This document shows positions 17,543-26,073 of a stretch of 37,976 nucleotides of DNA, one piece after another. The stretch is from Lysobacterales bacterium (GTDB lineage: Bacteria > Pseudomonadota > Gammaproteobacteria > Xanthomonadales > SZUA-5). Location of the stretch: contig JABAQR010000038.1 of the NCBI GenBank assembly GCA_019187485.1, forward strand, positions 68,407 to 106,382, read 5' to 3'. The translations under genes were made by a program, and so were the position numbers. The notes beneath the pieces were generated by a model, which was given only the letters and a program-made list of their open reading frames with translations, had not been told where the DNA came from and made no database searches. Numbering within the stretch: the stretch's first letter is position 1; the number at the start of each line of letters is the position of its first letter.

Positions 17543-18025
17543 CTGGATATCCTGCTCTACCTCCTCGCCGCGCTGCTGGTGATCGCTGGCATCGCCGGCT
17601 CGGTTGTACCGGCGCTGCCGGGCCTGCCGCTGGTGTTCGCAGGCCTGTTCCTCGCGGCCTGGCTGGGCGACTTCCAGCAGGTGGGCTGGCTCGCGCTGGG
17701 ACTACTTGGTGGACTCATGCTGCTGGCGCTGGCGGTCGACCTCGTGGCTTCGCTGTTGGGCACGAGGCGGTTCGGTGCGAGCGGCCTGGCCGTGCTCGGC
17801 GCCGCCGTCGGCACCGTCGTCGGCCTGTTCTTCGGCCTACCCGGCCTGCTGCTCGGACCCTTTGTCGGCGCCCTCGGCGGCGAACTGCTGGCCGGACGCG
17901 GCTTCGAGCAAGCCGCGCGGGCCGGCGTCGGTGCCTGGCTGGGCTTCCTGATCGGCACGCTGGCCAAGCTCGCGCTCGCCTTCAGCATGCTCGGGGTTTA
18001 CCTGCTCGCCTGGCTGCTGCCCTGA
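17543..18025 (+). CDS. DUF456 family membrane protein
   Basis: Small hydrophobic protein of about 160 residues with three pairs of membrane segments and repeated Gly-rich motifs ('GIAGSVVPALPGLPLVF', 'LFFGLPGLLLGPFVGAL'), as in DUF456 proteins, whose function is unknown. The first ATG/GTG/TTG is a GTG at 17579, but that would cut the first helix. I place the start at CTG 17543: it has GGAG eight bases upstream and restores the family N-terminus ('xDILLYLLAALLVIAG'). It is divergent from gcvT and followed by a hairpin. Confidence 0.8.
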   Translation: MDILLYLLAALLVIAGIAGSVVPALPGLPLVFAGLFLAAWLGDFQQVGWLALGLLGGLMLLALAVDLVASLLGTRRFGASGLAVLGAAVGTVVGLFFGLPGLLLGPFVGALGGELLAGRGFEQAARAGVGAWLGFLIGTLAKLALAFSMLGVYLLAWLLP

Positions 18026-18026
18026 T

Positions 18027-18056
18027 TGGCCGGCCCAAACGCCGGGCCAGACTTTA
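18027..18056 (+). terminator. probable terminator after the DUF456 gene
   Basis: Stem TGGCCGGC / GCCGGGCCA with one bulged G and a CCAAAC loop, immediately after the stop codon, followed by GACTTT. The T-run is short, so termination may be partial. Confidence 0.45.
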
Positions 18057-18113
18057 CACGCGCGGATCGCCACCACGGGTAGAGTGGTCTCCTGGAACAA
18101 GCAGGAGAATCCC

Positions 18114-18368
18114 ATGCACGCCCTGGTCCTGGTCGGACTGCTCGCCGCCACCGCGGCCGAACCGGTGGCCGTCGACGTCACCACCCACCCGCTCACGGCC
18201 GGTCCGGTGCAGAAGGATGCGCGCCCGACCACCGACCTCGTGCCGCGCGCGCAGCACGCGATGCGCGCGCACCTCGACTCGCGCGGCCAGCTGCAATACC
18301 AGTGCGAGGCGACGGAAGCCATGCCCGACCTGCGCTTCGAACGCCGCGTCATGAACAGGGAGCGCTAG
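18114..18368 (+). CDS. small secreted protein, 84 residues
   Basis: Unrecognised. A signal peptide ('MHALVLVGLLAATAAEP') is followed by a short polar mature part with one Cys ('LQYQCEATEAMPDL') and an Arg-rich end. AGGAG lies eight bases before the ATG. The stop TAG is one base from the ATG of the protease gene that follows (TAGGATG), so the two are translationally coupled. A partner, inhibitor or chaperone role for the protease is conceivable but is only inferred from position. Confidence 0.75.
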   Translation: MHALVLVGLLAATAAEPVAVDVTTHPLTAGPVQKDARPTTDLVPRAQHAMRAHLDSRGQLQYQCEATEAMPDLRFERRVMNRER

Positions 18369-18369
18369 G

Positions 18370-20619
18370 ATGCGTGCCCTCGCCGCCCTGCTGCTGCTCG
18401 CTTCCGCCGGCGCGCACGCGCAATCGACCGGACTCACGCCCGGTCAGAGCGCGTCCTTCACCCTGCCGGCCAACGCCTACACCACCGGCCTGCATTTTGA
18501 CGTGCCGGCCGGCGTGACCTCCTTCAAGGTGGAGCTGGAGAGCGACACCCCGAATGTCGATCTCGACCTCTTCCTGCGCTACGGCAACGCCTTTTCGAGC
18601 CAGAGCGCCTATGGCCGACCGATGAGCTTCGAGGCGTTGCAGGCACAGGCCCAGTACTACGCGGTCAGCGGCGGCGACGAAGAAGCCATCGCCATTGGTC
18701 GCTCCAACTACCGTCCGGTGCGCGCGGGCCGCTGGCACTTGGCGGCGCTGAACTTCGCGAGCGTTGCCGCGGTTTCACGCATCAAGGTCGAGTACGGCAG
18801 CGGCGAACCGACCCCATTGCAGTTCGACGTGCATTTCGACCAGGCGAGCGCCGAATGCGACGTCGCGCCGTGGAACGACTCCACACCGGCGACACCGGTC
18901 GGCGGCAACCCGGGCACGACGCTCGGCCAGCAGCGCCGCAATGCGATGCTGGAGGCGCTGCGCCAGCTCGCGACCGGTCTCGACAGCCAGGTTCCGATCA
19001 CTGTGCGCGCCTGCTGGGACGCGCTGGAAGCGCAGGCGAATTCGGCCACGCTGGCCGGCGCTGCACCGGATGACTTCGTCATCGACGATCGCAGCCTGGT
19101 GTTCACCGGCGGCGCTACCCTGCCGCAGGCCGCCTACCTGCCGGACAAGTACGCCTTCTATTCGGCTGCGCCCGCGGCGCGCCTCGGCGGTACGCGCGCG
19201 TGCAGTCTGCGCGGCGGCAGTTGCGAGGGCGTCACCGACATGACCATCACCTACAACCGACGCATCGGCGAACCGGGTGTGCTCGGCGGCCAGCGCTTCT
19301 ATCTCGGCTACGACACCGCACCGGCCGGCACGATCGACTTCGTCGGCGTCTCGGTGCACGAGCTCGGGCATGGCCTGGGCTTCCTGTCGCTGGTGCGCAC
19401 CACCGGCACGGTCGGCGCCAAGCCGGTCGGCCGCGACGACATCTACGGCCGCCAGGTGGTCGATAACCGCCAGTCCCCCTACCGTCCGTTCATGCGCCTG
19501 ACCGACGCCGAGCGCGCCGATGCGATGGTGTCGGCCACCGGGCTCAGTTGGATGGATGCGCGTGCGGTCAACTCCCCGCAGAACACGCCTTCCGGTTTCC
19601 CCGGCGTGCTGCTGTTCGCACCGAATCCGATCGAGCCCGGCTCAACGCTCTCGCACCTCTCCAGCTTCTACAACGGCCAGCTGATGACGCCGTCGATCAA
19701 TTCCTCGCGCGGCGTGCGCCAGCTCGGCCTGGCCGTACCGATGCTCTACGCGATGGGCTGGGATCCGGACGCCAGCACCTTCCCGACCGCGCCCGCACCT
19801 TTTGCCGGACTGTGGTTTGATCGCACCCACGATGGTCACGGTGTCGACTTCCAGCGCGTGTACACCGATGCCGCCGGTTTCGACATCTACTCGCTGTTCT
19901 TCTACACCTACGACGCCAATGGGCGACCAGAGTGGTACATCGCGATCGGTCCGATGGTAGACGGCGTGTTCGTCGCCCAGGCGGACGCCTTCGGCAACAG
20001 CCTGGTGCGCTACCGATACGCGGGCGGTCCGACCCCGCAGCAGGCGGTACCGACCGAGAGCGGCCAGGCGGTATTCGACTTCAATCAGCCCAGTCACTCG
20101 CCGGCATGCAACGACGGCACTACGCGTGCGGGGGTCGGTACCCTGGGCGTGTTCCGGTACACCCTCGGCGGCGTCACTGGTGCCTGGTGCATGGAGGAAC
20201 TGATCCCGGCAGCCGGACGACCGGACAACGATCTGACTGGCACCTGGTACGGCGGATCCTCCGACAGCGGCTGGGGGTCTAGTGTCGGCACCGCCGCAAT
20301 CAGTGCCAGCCAGACCCTGCTGTTCTCGACCTTGTACTATCCCGACAGCACCGGCGCGGGACGCTGGGCCTTCATCAGCGCACCGAACTACCAACCGGGT
20401 CAGGCGGTGCCGGTGTTCGAACGCCGCGGCTATTGCCGCAGTTGCCCTCCCAGCCTGGTCGACACCCAGATCGGCACCTTGACGCCCAGCCTGACGCAGC
20501 CGGTGCAGTCGCAGGCCGGCAACAACCGCATCAGTTTCGACATCCGCTACGGCGGCCCGGAAGGCGGCCGCTTCACGCGCAATAACGTGCCCTACGAGTT
20601 GCTGAGCGTGCCGCAATAA
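18370..20619 (+). CDS. secreted zinc metalloprotease-like protein with PPC domain and C-terminal repeats
   Basis: 749 residues with a signal peptide ending 'AHA' at 17. An N-terminal beta-sandwich (about 20-145; 'DVPAGVTSFKVELESDTPNVDLDLFLRYG' region) resembles the pre-peptidase C-terminal domain. The catalytic region holds 'VSVHELGHGLGF' with His 330, Glu 331 and His 334. The usual metzincin third ligand is absent (Ser 340); a candidate is His 429 in 'STLSHLSS', followed by 'QLMTPSIN' as in related families. The C-terminus (about 478-745) has two repeats ('GLWFDRTHDGHGVDFQRV', 'GTWYGGSSDSGWGSSV') of a type widespread in secreted Lysobacterales proteins. Eight or more cysteines suggest disulfides. 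Probably an extracellular enzyme. Confidence 0.88.
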   Translation: MRALAALLLLASAGAHAQSTGLTPGQSASFTLPANAYTTGLHFDVPAGVTSFKVELESDTPNVDLDLFLRYGNAFSSQSAYGRPMSFEALQAQAQYYAVSGGDEEAIAIGRSNYRPVRAGRWHLAALNFASVAAVSRIKVEYGSGEPTPLQFDVHFDQASAECDVAPWNDSTPATPVGGNPGTTLGQQRRNAMLEALRQLATGLDSQVPITVRACWDALEAQANSATLAGAAPDDFVIDDRSLVFTGGATLPQAAYLPDKYAFYSAAPAARLGGTRACSLRGGSCEGVTDMTITYNRRIGEPGVLGGQRFYLGYDTAPAGTIDFVGVSVHELGHGLGFLSLVRTTGTVGAKPVGRDDIYGRQVVDNRQSPYRPFMRLTDAERADAMVSATGLSWMDARAVNSPQNTPSGFPGVLLFAPNPIEPGSTLSHLSSFYNGQLMTPSINSSRGVRQLGLAVPMLYAMGWDPDASTFPTAPAPFAGLWFDRTHDGHGVDFQRVYTDAAGFDIYSLFFYTYDANGRPEWYIAIGPMVDGVFVAQADAFGNSLVRYRYAGGPTPQQAVPTESGQAVFDFNQPSHSPACNDGTTRAGVGTLGVFRYTLGGVTGAWCMEELIPAAGRPDNDLTGTWYGGSSDSGWGSSVGTAAISASQTLLFSTLYYPDSTGAGRWAFISAPNYQPGQAVPVFERRGYCRSCPPSLVDTQIGTLTPSLTQPVQSQAGNNRISFDIRYGGPEGGRFTRNNVPYELLSVPQ

Positions 20620-20686
20620 CGCACGCTGGCGGCACCCGGCACCCGGCATCGCGATTCGCGGGGATCGCCGTCCGGGTCGCGCGCAC

Positions 20687-21175
20687 TCAACGCCGCTCGA
20701 AGGGGTTCTCCAGCAGTTCGCGTGCCATCACGATGGCGTCCTCGCGCCCGTTGCGCGCCGGGTAGTAGTTCGGGCGCTGGCCGATCTCGCAGAAGCCGTT
20801 GCGGCGGTACAGCGTGATCGCCGCCCGGTTGGACGGCCGCACTTCGAGAAATACCCGTTCGGCCTGGTGCCAGCGCGCCAGATCGACGAGGCGGTGCAGC
20901 AAGCGTCGTCCGTGTCCCTGGTTCTGGTATCCGGGCGCGACGCACAGGTTCAGGATGTGCGCTTCGCCGGCGGCGGCCGAGAGCACGCCATAGCCGAGCA
21001 CGCCGGGGGCGCCTTCGAGCACCCACAAGCCGTAGCCGGCCCTGAAGCAATCGCGGAACACCGCATCGGTCCAGGGAAACTCGTAGGCGAAAGCCTCGAT
21101 GGCGAGCACCTCGGGCAGATCGTCCAGGCGCATCGGCCGCAGGTGCGGCACCGCCGGTCGCGGCTGAGCGCTCAT
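20687..21175 (-). CDS. rimI: ribosomal protein S18 alanine N-acetyltransferase
   Basis: GNAT acetyltransferase that acetylates the N-terminal alanine of ribosomal protein S18. At 162 residues it shows the acetyl-CoA loop 'QNQGHG' (84-89) and the RimI pair Glu 111 ('FLEVRPSN') and Tyr 123 ('ITLYRRNGF'), 12 residues apart as in the Salmonella enzyme. Its ATG overlaps the stop codon of the holD-like gene by four bases (ATGA). holD-rimI is also a neighbour pair in E. coli. It converges with the protease gene across 67 bases that contain a short direct repeat (GGCACCC) but no clear terminator. Confidence 0.93.
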   Translation of the reverse strand: MSAQPRPAVPHLRPMRLDDLPEVLAIEAFAYEFPWTDAVFRDCFRAGYGLWVLEGAPGVLGYGVLSAAAGEAHILNLCVAPGYQNQGHGRRLLHRLVDLARWHQAERVFLEVRPSNRAAITLYRRNGFCEIGQRPNYYPARNGREDAIVMARELLENPFERR

Positions 21176-21474
21176 CGCGGCAGCCGACGGATCCGCTTCC
21201 AGAGCGCACGCTTGGCCTCCGCGCCGGCGCGCAGCGTAGCGAGATCGGGCAGGGTCTGGCCGGCGGCGAGCCAGGCATTGCGCCAGACCGCCACCTCGGC
21301 GTAGCCGGCGGCGCGCGCGATCGCGCGCGCGAGTGGATCGGCGTCCCGGTCGCCGGCCCCGGCCTGCGTCGGCCGCTGCGCGCGCTGCTGGTAGACATCC
21401 ACTTCGAGCAACGCCAGCAACCGTCGGCGGCGCGCGTCGGCAGCGGATATCGCGACTGGTTGCGATGCGCTCAT
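21172..21474 (-). CDS. holD: probable DNA polymerase III psi subunit
   Basis: A 100-residue protein. Its C-terminus 'LATLRAGAEAKRALWKRI' aligns well with the E. coli HolD end ('LRANPTARAALWQQI'), and its N-terminus ('RRRRLLALLEVDVYQQR') fits the short peptide by which psi binds the clamp loader. Psi links the clamp loader to chi and single-strand binding protein. Genomic position supports this: holD precedes rimI in E. coli, and here the two overlap by ATGA. The middle is poorly conserved, as is usual for psi. The ATG at 21474 lies eight bases after the stop of the lipoprotein gene. Confidence 0.65.
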   Translation of the reverse strand: MSASQPVAISAADARRRRLLALLEVDVYQQRAQRPTQAGAGDRDADPLARAIARAAGYAEVAVWRNAWLAAGQTLPDLATLRAGAEAKRALWKRIRRLPR

Positions 21475-21482
21475 CGCCGCGC

Positions 21483-22097
21483 TCAGGTCGGTGGCCGCCG
21501 CTTCTTCAGAGCATCGATCAGGCGCTGCGCGACCTGGTCGACGGCCGTCGACAGCGCGATCGCGGCATCCTCGACGCTCGCGCCCCGCACCGGTACGCGC
21601 AGCAATTCGTCGCGCTCCACCAGCGGCATGGGCTCGTCGTCCGCCTGCAGGCGCAAACGGACCCCAAGCACCGCCTCGGCGGGCCGGCCCTCGACCAGCA
21701 CGCGCTCGAATCGGTAGATGGTGCCGCCGAGACGATAGCCCTCGACGCGCGCCGACAGACGATCGGTGACATAGGTGGAAACCCGCGCCGCGGTCAGCAA
21801 TTCCTGCATGCGCCGCTGCACCAGCACCGGCGGCGGGTCGTTCCACAACTGGTAGTGGTACTGGCTGACCTTGATGCTGTGCGGATCGTTGGCGTAGAGG
21901 ATCGGTCGTTCGCCATGCACGCCGTCGGCGCGGAAGGCCTCGACCAGCAACGGCTTGTTCAGCAGCGGCGCTGCCAGCGGCGTGATCGCGCCGGCCGGAG
22001 CCAGCCGGTAATAGCGGAAATCGGGCACCGCATCGGGTGCGCTGCAGCCCACCAATGCGGCGAGGGCGAGAATCGGCAGGACGACGCGTGCTTTCAT
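21483..22097 (-). CDS. ABC-type transport auxiliary lipoprotein (PqiC-like)
   Basis: A 204-residue lipoprotein with the lipobox cysteine at 18 ('ALVGCSAP'). It matches the ABC_trans_aux/PqiC family: 'FRYYRLAPAG', 'SIKVSQYHYQLWNDPPPVLVQRRMQELL' region and 'EGYRLGGTIYRFER'. These outer-membrane lipoproteins accompany MCE proteins that move phospholipids across the envelope. Its ATG overlaps the MCE gene stop by four bases, confirming a functional pair. Confidence 0.85.
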   Translation of the reverse strand: MKARVVLPILALAALVGCSAPDAVPDFRYYRLAPAGAITPLAAPLLNKPLLVEAFRADGVHGERPILYANDPHSIKVSQYHYQLWNDPPPVLVQRRMQELLTAARVSTYVTDRLSARVEGYRLGGTIYRFERVLVEGRPAEAVLGVRLRLQADDEPMPLVERDELLRVPVRGASVEDAAIALSTAVDQVAQRLIDALKKRRPPT

Positions 22098-23041
22098 TTC
22101 TTCTCGTCCGGCAAAGTGTCGGATCGCGGCGCGAAGATCAGCCGCTGCGGTTCCTTGCGGATCTGACGGCTGAATTCGTCGAAGTGCCGGCTCGCCGACT
22201 CGAGGTTGTAGGTGATCGCGTCGATGCGCTGCGCCATCGCGTCGAGGGTGACGCGCAGGTCGGCCATCGCCAACCTTACCTCCGGACGGCTTTCCTTCAC
22301 GGTGGCGTCCAGCTCGGCGAGGATCGAATCGAGTTGCGCGCGCGTGCCCGCAAGATCGGCGGTCAGTTGCCGCACATTGCCGGCGGCCGCTCCGGATTCG
22401 GCCAGCAACTTGTCGACATGCGCCTGGTTGTCCGGACGCAGGATGTTGCTGAGCGAGGAGGCACTGACGTTGAGCTCATCGATCAGCTTCACCGCCTTGT
22501 CCAGCAATTGCGGCGTGTTCTCGTCCAGCTTGCCGCTGATCGACTCCAGACGCTTGCCGAGGCGCTCGACCATCGGCGTCAGCTTGTCGCGGGTCAGACT
22601 GGTGACCTCGCCGGCGAGTTCGCCGACCGCACCGAACAGATCCGCGGCCTCACGTCCCTCGATGCTGTCGCCCGGCGTCAGAAACTCCTTGGCCTGGCCC
22701 TCGCGAATCGAGACGAACACGTCCGAGAGCAGGCCCGAGGACATCAGTTGCGCGAGCGAGTCCCGGGGGATCCGCCAGCCCGACTGCACCGAGAAATCGA
22801 CCCGGAAGCGGGTGACATCGCCCTCGCGTTCGGGCGAGATCCGCTCGATCTGGCCGATCCGGTAGCCCTGGTAAAACACCGGCGTGCCGAAGGCGAGCCC
22901 GGCAACGTTGCGATAACGCACCACGTAATCGTCGCTGGGCCCGCTGCGGCCGGTGATCACGAACAGCGTGCCGAGCAGCAGCCCGAGCGCCGCGAGCGCG
23001 ATCACGCCGGTCAGGAAATAGTTGACGTTCTCGCGTTTCAC
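22094..23041 (-). CDS. MlaD-like MCE family protein
   Basis: A 315-residue protein with an N-terminal membrane anchor (about 10-30), one MCE domain (about 38-118; 'VVRYRNVAGLAFGTPVFYQGYRIGQIERI' region) and a long helical tail likely to form a coiled-coil tube ('LRQLTADLAGTRAQLDSILAELDATV' region). MCE proteins form hexameric periplasmic channels for lipids. The start is GTG 23041 with GGAG/GAAGG just upstream. In related bacteria an ATPase and a permease gene normally precede such a gene; here ilvC does, so this is an orphan MCE-lipoprotein pair. Confidence 0.87.
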   Translation of the reverse strand: MKRENVNYFLTGVIALAALGLLLGTLFVITGRSGPSDDYVVRYRNVAGLAFGTPVFYQGYRIGQIERISPEREGDVTRFRVDFSVQSGWRIPRDSLAQLMSSGLLSDVFVSIREGQAKEFLTPGDSIEGREAADLFGAVGELAGEVTSLTRDKLTPMVERLGKRLESISGKLDENTPQLLDKAVKLIDELNVSASSLSNILRPDNQAHVDKLLAESGAAAGNVRQLTADLAGTRAQLDSILAELDATVKESRPEVRLAMADLRVTLDAMAQRIDAITYNLESASRHFDEFSRQIRKEPQRLIFAPRSDTLPDEKK

Positions 23042-23193
23042 GCGCCTTCGATCTCCGCTCGATCGGCGGATTCTGCCACAGGGTTGGGCCCAGACCCCTG
23101 GTGCGCACCGACCCGAGCGAGATCAGGCGAATCCAGATCCGGCACGGGCCGATCGCCGCACAGGGCGATCGCCCGCACCCGGGCCGCCTGCGC
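23042..23193 (-). other. intergenic gap ilvC to MCE gene with a candidate small ORF
   Basis: A 46-codon frame (GTG 23178 to TGA 23038) runs through the gap and overlaps the MCE start by four bases (GTGA). Its product would be 'VRAIALCGDRPVPDLD...AEIEGA', with no recognised relatives. A perfect 12-base palindrome GGGCGATCGCCC is at 23163-23174, shortly after the ilvC stop. The ORF may be real and coupled to the MCE gene, or chance in GC-rich DNA. Confidence 0.25.
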
Positions 23194-24210
23194 TCAGGCG
23201 GCCCTGTCCTGCACGCCTGCCTGCTGCAGCCAGCTCATGCGCGCGCGCAAACGCTTGCCGACCGACTCGATCGGGTGCGCGAGGTCGCGCTCGAGCAGGG
23301 CCTTGTAGTTCGGGCAGCCGTTCTCGTTCTCGGCGATCCACTCGCGTGCGAAGCTGCCGTTGCGGATCTCTTCGAGCACTTCGCGCATGGCCTTGCGCGA
23401 AGCGCCGTTGACCACCCGCGGGCCGCGCGTCAGGTCGCCGTACTTGGCGGTGTCGGAGATGAACTGGTGCATGCGCGCCATGCCGCCTTCGTACAGCAGG
23501 TCGACGATCAGCTTGAGTTCGTGCAGCACCTCGAAATAGGCCACTTCCGGCTGGTAGCCGGCCTGCACCAGGGTCTCGAAGCCCGCCTGCACGAGTTCGG
23601 TGGCGCCACCGCAGAGCACCGCCTGCTCGCCGAACAGATCGGTCTCGGTCTCTTCCGCGAAGGTGGTCTCGAGCACGCCCGCGTGCGCGGAACCGACGCC
23701 CCAGGCCCAGGCCAGCGCACGCGCCTTGGCGGTGCCGGTGGCGTCCTGGTGGACCGCGATCAGGCTCGGCACGCCGCGGCCCTCCTCGTACTGGCGACGC
23801 ACCAGCTTGCCCGGTGCCTTCGGCGCGACCAGGGCGACGTCGACATCCTTCGGCGGGCTGATCGTGCCGTAGTGGATGTTGAAGCCGTGCGCAAACATCA
23901 GCAGCGTGCCGGCCTTCAGGTAAGGCGCCACGTAGTTCCTGTAGGCCTTCGGCTGCTCGGTATCCGGCAGCAGCAGCGAGATCACGTGCGCATCCTTGCA
24001 CGCGGTCGCGGCGTCCTTCGGCTTGAAGCCGTCGGCCTCCGCCTGCGCCCAGGTCTTGCCGCCCGGACGCAGCGCGATGGTGACGTCGAAACCGGAATCC
24101 TTGAGATTCATCGCCTGCGCGCGGCCCTGGCTGCCGTAGCCCAGGATGACGATGCGCTGGCCCTTCAGGGCCTCGGGTTGCACATCGGCGTCGGAATAGA
24201 GTTTGGTCAT
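23194..24210 (-). CDS. ilvC: ketol-acid reductoisomerase
   Basis: Second common step of valine, leucine and isoleucine synthesis: alkyl migration and NADPH reduction of acetohydroxy acids. A class I enzyme of 338 residues. The NADPH loop 'GYGSQG' is at 24-29, and the metal-binding acidic residues lie in '[13 protein letters not shown]' and '[17 protein letters not shown]'. '[10 protein letters not shown]' fixes the start at 24210. It lies downstream of ilvD on the same strand, separated by a 213-base gap filled mainly by an inverted-repeat element, so cotranscription may be reduced there. Confidence 0.97.
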   Translation of the reverse strand: MTKLYSDADVQPEALKGQRIVILGYGSQGRAQAMNLKDSGFDVTIALRPGGKTWAQAEADGFKPKDAATACKDAHVISLLLPDTEQPKAYRNYVAPYLKAGTLLMFAHGFNIHYGTISPPKDVDVALVAPKAPGKLVRRQYEEGRGVPSLIAVHQDATGTAKARALAWAWGVGSAHAGVLETTFAEETETDLFGEQAVLCGGATELVQAGFETLVQAGYQPEVAYFEVLHELKLIVDLLYEGGMARMHQFISDTAKYGDLTRGPRVVNGASRKAMREVLEEIRNGSFAREWIAENENGCPNYKALLERDLAHPIESVGKRLRARMSWLQQAGVQDRAA

Positions 24211-24248
24211 TGCGGCGAACCTCGAAGCGGGGTTGGGGGGACTGCGTC

Positions 24249-24424
24249 AAGCAGGGGAAAATGGAAAAAGAAAAAGGGAAACGGAAAAGCGGCTGCTGGC
24301 CGGATTGTGGGGGCGAGGCGGTCATGTGAAGGGAGGGCCGAATTCGTATTCATTGAACTTGGCGCTTGCGGCGAGTTGCTCCTGCTCTTCCCTTTTCCAT
24401 TTTCCTTTTCCCCTTTTCCTGCTT
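24249..24424. repeat. purine-rich inverted repeat element between ilvD and ilvC
   Basis: Two arms of about 41 bases, 24249-24290 (purine-rich: GGGGAAAATGGAAAAAG and more) and 24384-24424 (pyrimidine-rich), are imperfectly complementary and flank a 93-base centre of ordinary composition. The A/G-only arms stand out sharply from the surrounding GC-rich DNA. The right arm abuts the ilvD stop codon. The form suggests a small non-autonomous palindromic insertion; the polypurine tracts could also form a triplex or a long hairpin that affects ilvC expression. Confidence 0.75.
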
Positions 24425-26073
24425 CAGAGCGCTCCGCGGTGGGTCGGCGCTCCATCGGAGGCCGATCCCACCAGTTGCGCGTATTTGGCGAGCACGCCGC
24501 AGGTCTCCGCCAGCGGCTTCGGGACGTAGCGACGCTCGGCGAGCGGCGCGTCCACATCCAGCACGCGCGCGTCGACGTCCAGCGTGATCTCATCGCCGTC
24601 GGCGACCAGCGCGATCGGCCCGCCGCGCGCGGCTTCCGGCGACACATGGCCGACCATGAAGCCGTGGGTGGCGCCGCTGAAGCGGCCGTCGGTGACCAGC
24701 GCGACCGAGTCGCCAAGGCCAGCGCCCATCAGCGCCGCGGTCACCTTCAGCATCTCCGGCATGCCGGGCGCGCCGACCGGGCCGACGTGGCGGATCACGA
24801 TCACGTCGCCGGCCTGGATGCGGCCCGCCGCAACCGCATCGAAGACTTCGGATTCGGCGTCGAACACCCGCGCCGGGCCGACGTGGCGGCGGCGGTCGTG
24901 GCCGACCAGCTTGACCACGCAGCCCTCCGGCGCGAGCGAGCCGCGCAGGATCGCGATCCCACCCTCGGCCTTGATCGGCTGCTCCCAGCGGCGCAGCACC
25001 TGCTGGCCCTCGCGCTCGACGGCAAGCTCCGCCTCGGCGTGCATGCGCTGGCCGGAGACAGTCTCGCCATCGTGCAATCGACCCTGTTCCTTGAGCCGCT
25101 GCGCGACCAGGCGCAGGCCACCGGCCAGGGTCATGTCGGGCGCTGCAAAGCGGCCACCGGGTTTCATGTCGGCGAGCACCGGCGTGCTCCGGCTGATCGC
25201 GTCGAAGTCCTCGAGCGCCAGCCTGACGCCGCACTCGCGCGCGATCGCCAGCAGGTGCAGCACGGCATTGGTCGAGCCGCCGGTGACCATCACCGCGGCG
25301 ATCGCGTTCTCGAAGGCCTGGCGGGTCATGATCTGGCGCGGCTTCAGATCGCGGCGCAGCAGGTCCATGACCGCGCGACCGGCCTCGAAGGCCGCCGCCG
25401 GCTTGCCCGGATGCAGCGCCGGCAAATCGGTGCCGTCCATGCTCGCGATGCCGAGGAAAGCCAGCGCGGTCGCCATCGTGTTCGCGGTGAACTGGCCGCC
25501 GCAGGCGCCGGCGCCGGGGCAGGCCTTGCCTTCCAGTTCCAGCAACTCGTCCTTGCTGATCTTGCCGGCGCGGCAGGCGCCGACCGCCTCGAACATGTCC
25601 TGGATGGTGAGGTCGCGGCCGCCGTGGTGGCCGGGCATGATCGAGCCGCCGTAGACCGCGAGGCCCGGCTGGTTCATGCGCGCGAGCGCCATCGCCGCGG
25701 CCGGGATGGTCTTGTCGCAGCCGGTCAGGACCACGACGCCGTCGAAGGAGTGGCCGCGGACAAAGAGCTCGATCGTGTCCGCGATCCAGTCGCGCGAGAC
25801 CAGCGAGGCGCGCATGCCGGGCGTGCCCATGCTGATGCCGTCCGAGACCACGATGGTGTTGCCCTCGATCGGCGTGCCGCCGGCCGCGCGCACGCCGTCC
25901 TTCACCTGCTGCGCGAGCTCGCGCAGGTGCATGTTGCAGGGGGTGACTTCGCTGAAGGTGCTGACCACCGCGATCAGCGGCTTTTCCAGGTCCGCCGGCG
26001 TCAGTCCGGTCGCACGCAGCATCGCGCGCGCCGGCGCGTGGTCGGGAAAGGCCTTGATCTGGTCGGATTGCAT
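24424..26073 (-). CDS. ilvD: dihydroxy-acid dehydratase
   Basis: Iron-sulfur enzyme that dehydrates dihydroxy acids to the keto acids of valine and isoleucine. The 549 residues include the cluster cysteines Cys 46 ('EVTPCNMHL'), Cys 119 ('[10 protein letters not shown]') and Cys 191 ('[11 protein letters not shown]'), plus '[19 protein letters not shown]' and the C-terminal '[20 protein letters not shown]'. It is the roughly 550-residue form, shorter than E. coli IlvD. GGAGG lies about five bases before the ATG at 26073. An upstream leader with a Val-rich mini-ORF suggests attenuation by charged branched-chain tRNA. Confidence 0.97.
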   Translation of the reverse strand: MQSDQIKAFPDHAPARAMLRATGLTPADLEKPLIAVVSTFSEVTPCNMHLRELAQQVKDGVRAAGGTPIEGNTIVVSDGISMGTPGMRASLVSRDWIADTIELFVRGHSFDGVVVLTGCDKTIPAAAMALARMNQPGLAVYGGSIMPGHHGGRDLTIQDMFEAVGACRAGKISKDELLELEGKACPGAGACGGQFTANTMATALAFLGIASMDGTDLPALHPGKPAAAFEAGRAVMDLLRRDLKPRQIMTRQAFENAIAAVMVTGGSTNAVLHLLAIARECGVRLALEDFDAISRSTPVLADMKPGGRFAAPDMTLAGGLRLVAQRLKEQGRLHDGETVSGQRMHAEAELAVEREGQQVLRRWEQPIKAEGGIAILRGSLAPEGCVVKLVGHDRRRHVGPARVFDAESEVFDAVAAGRIQAGDVIVIRHVGPVGAPGMPEMLKVTAALMGAGLGDSVALVTDGRFSGATHGFMVGHVSPEAARGGPIALVADGDEITLDVDARVLDVDAPLAERRYVPKPLAETCGVLAKYAQLVGSASDGAPTHRGAL

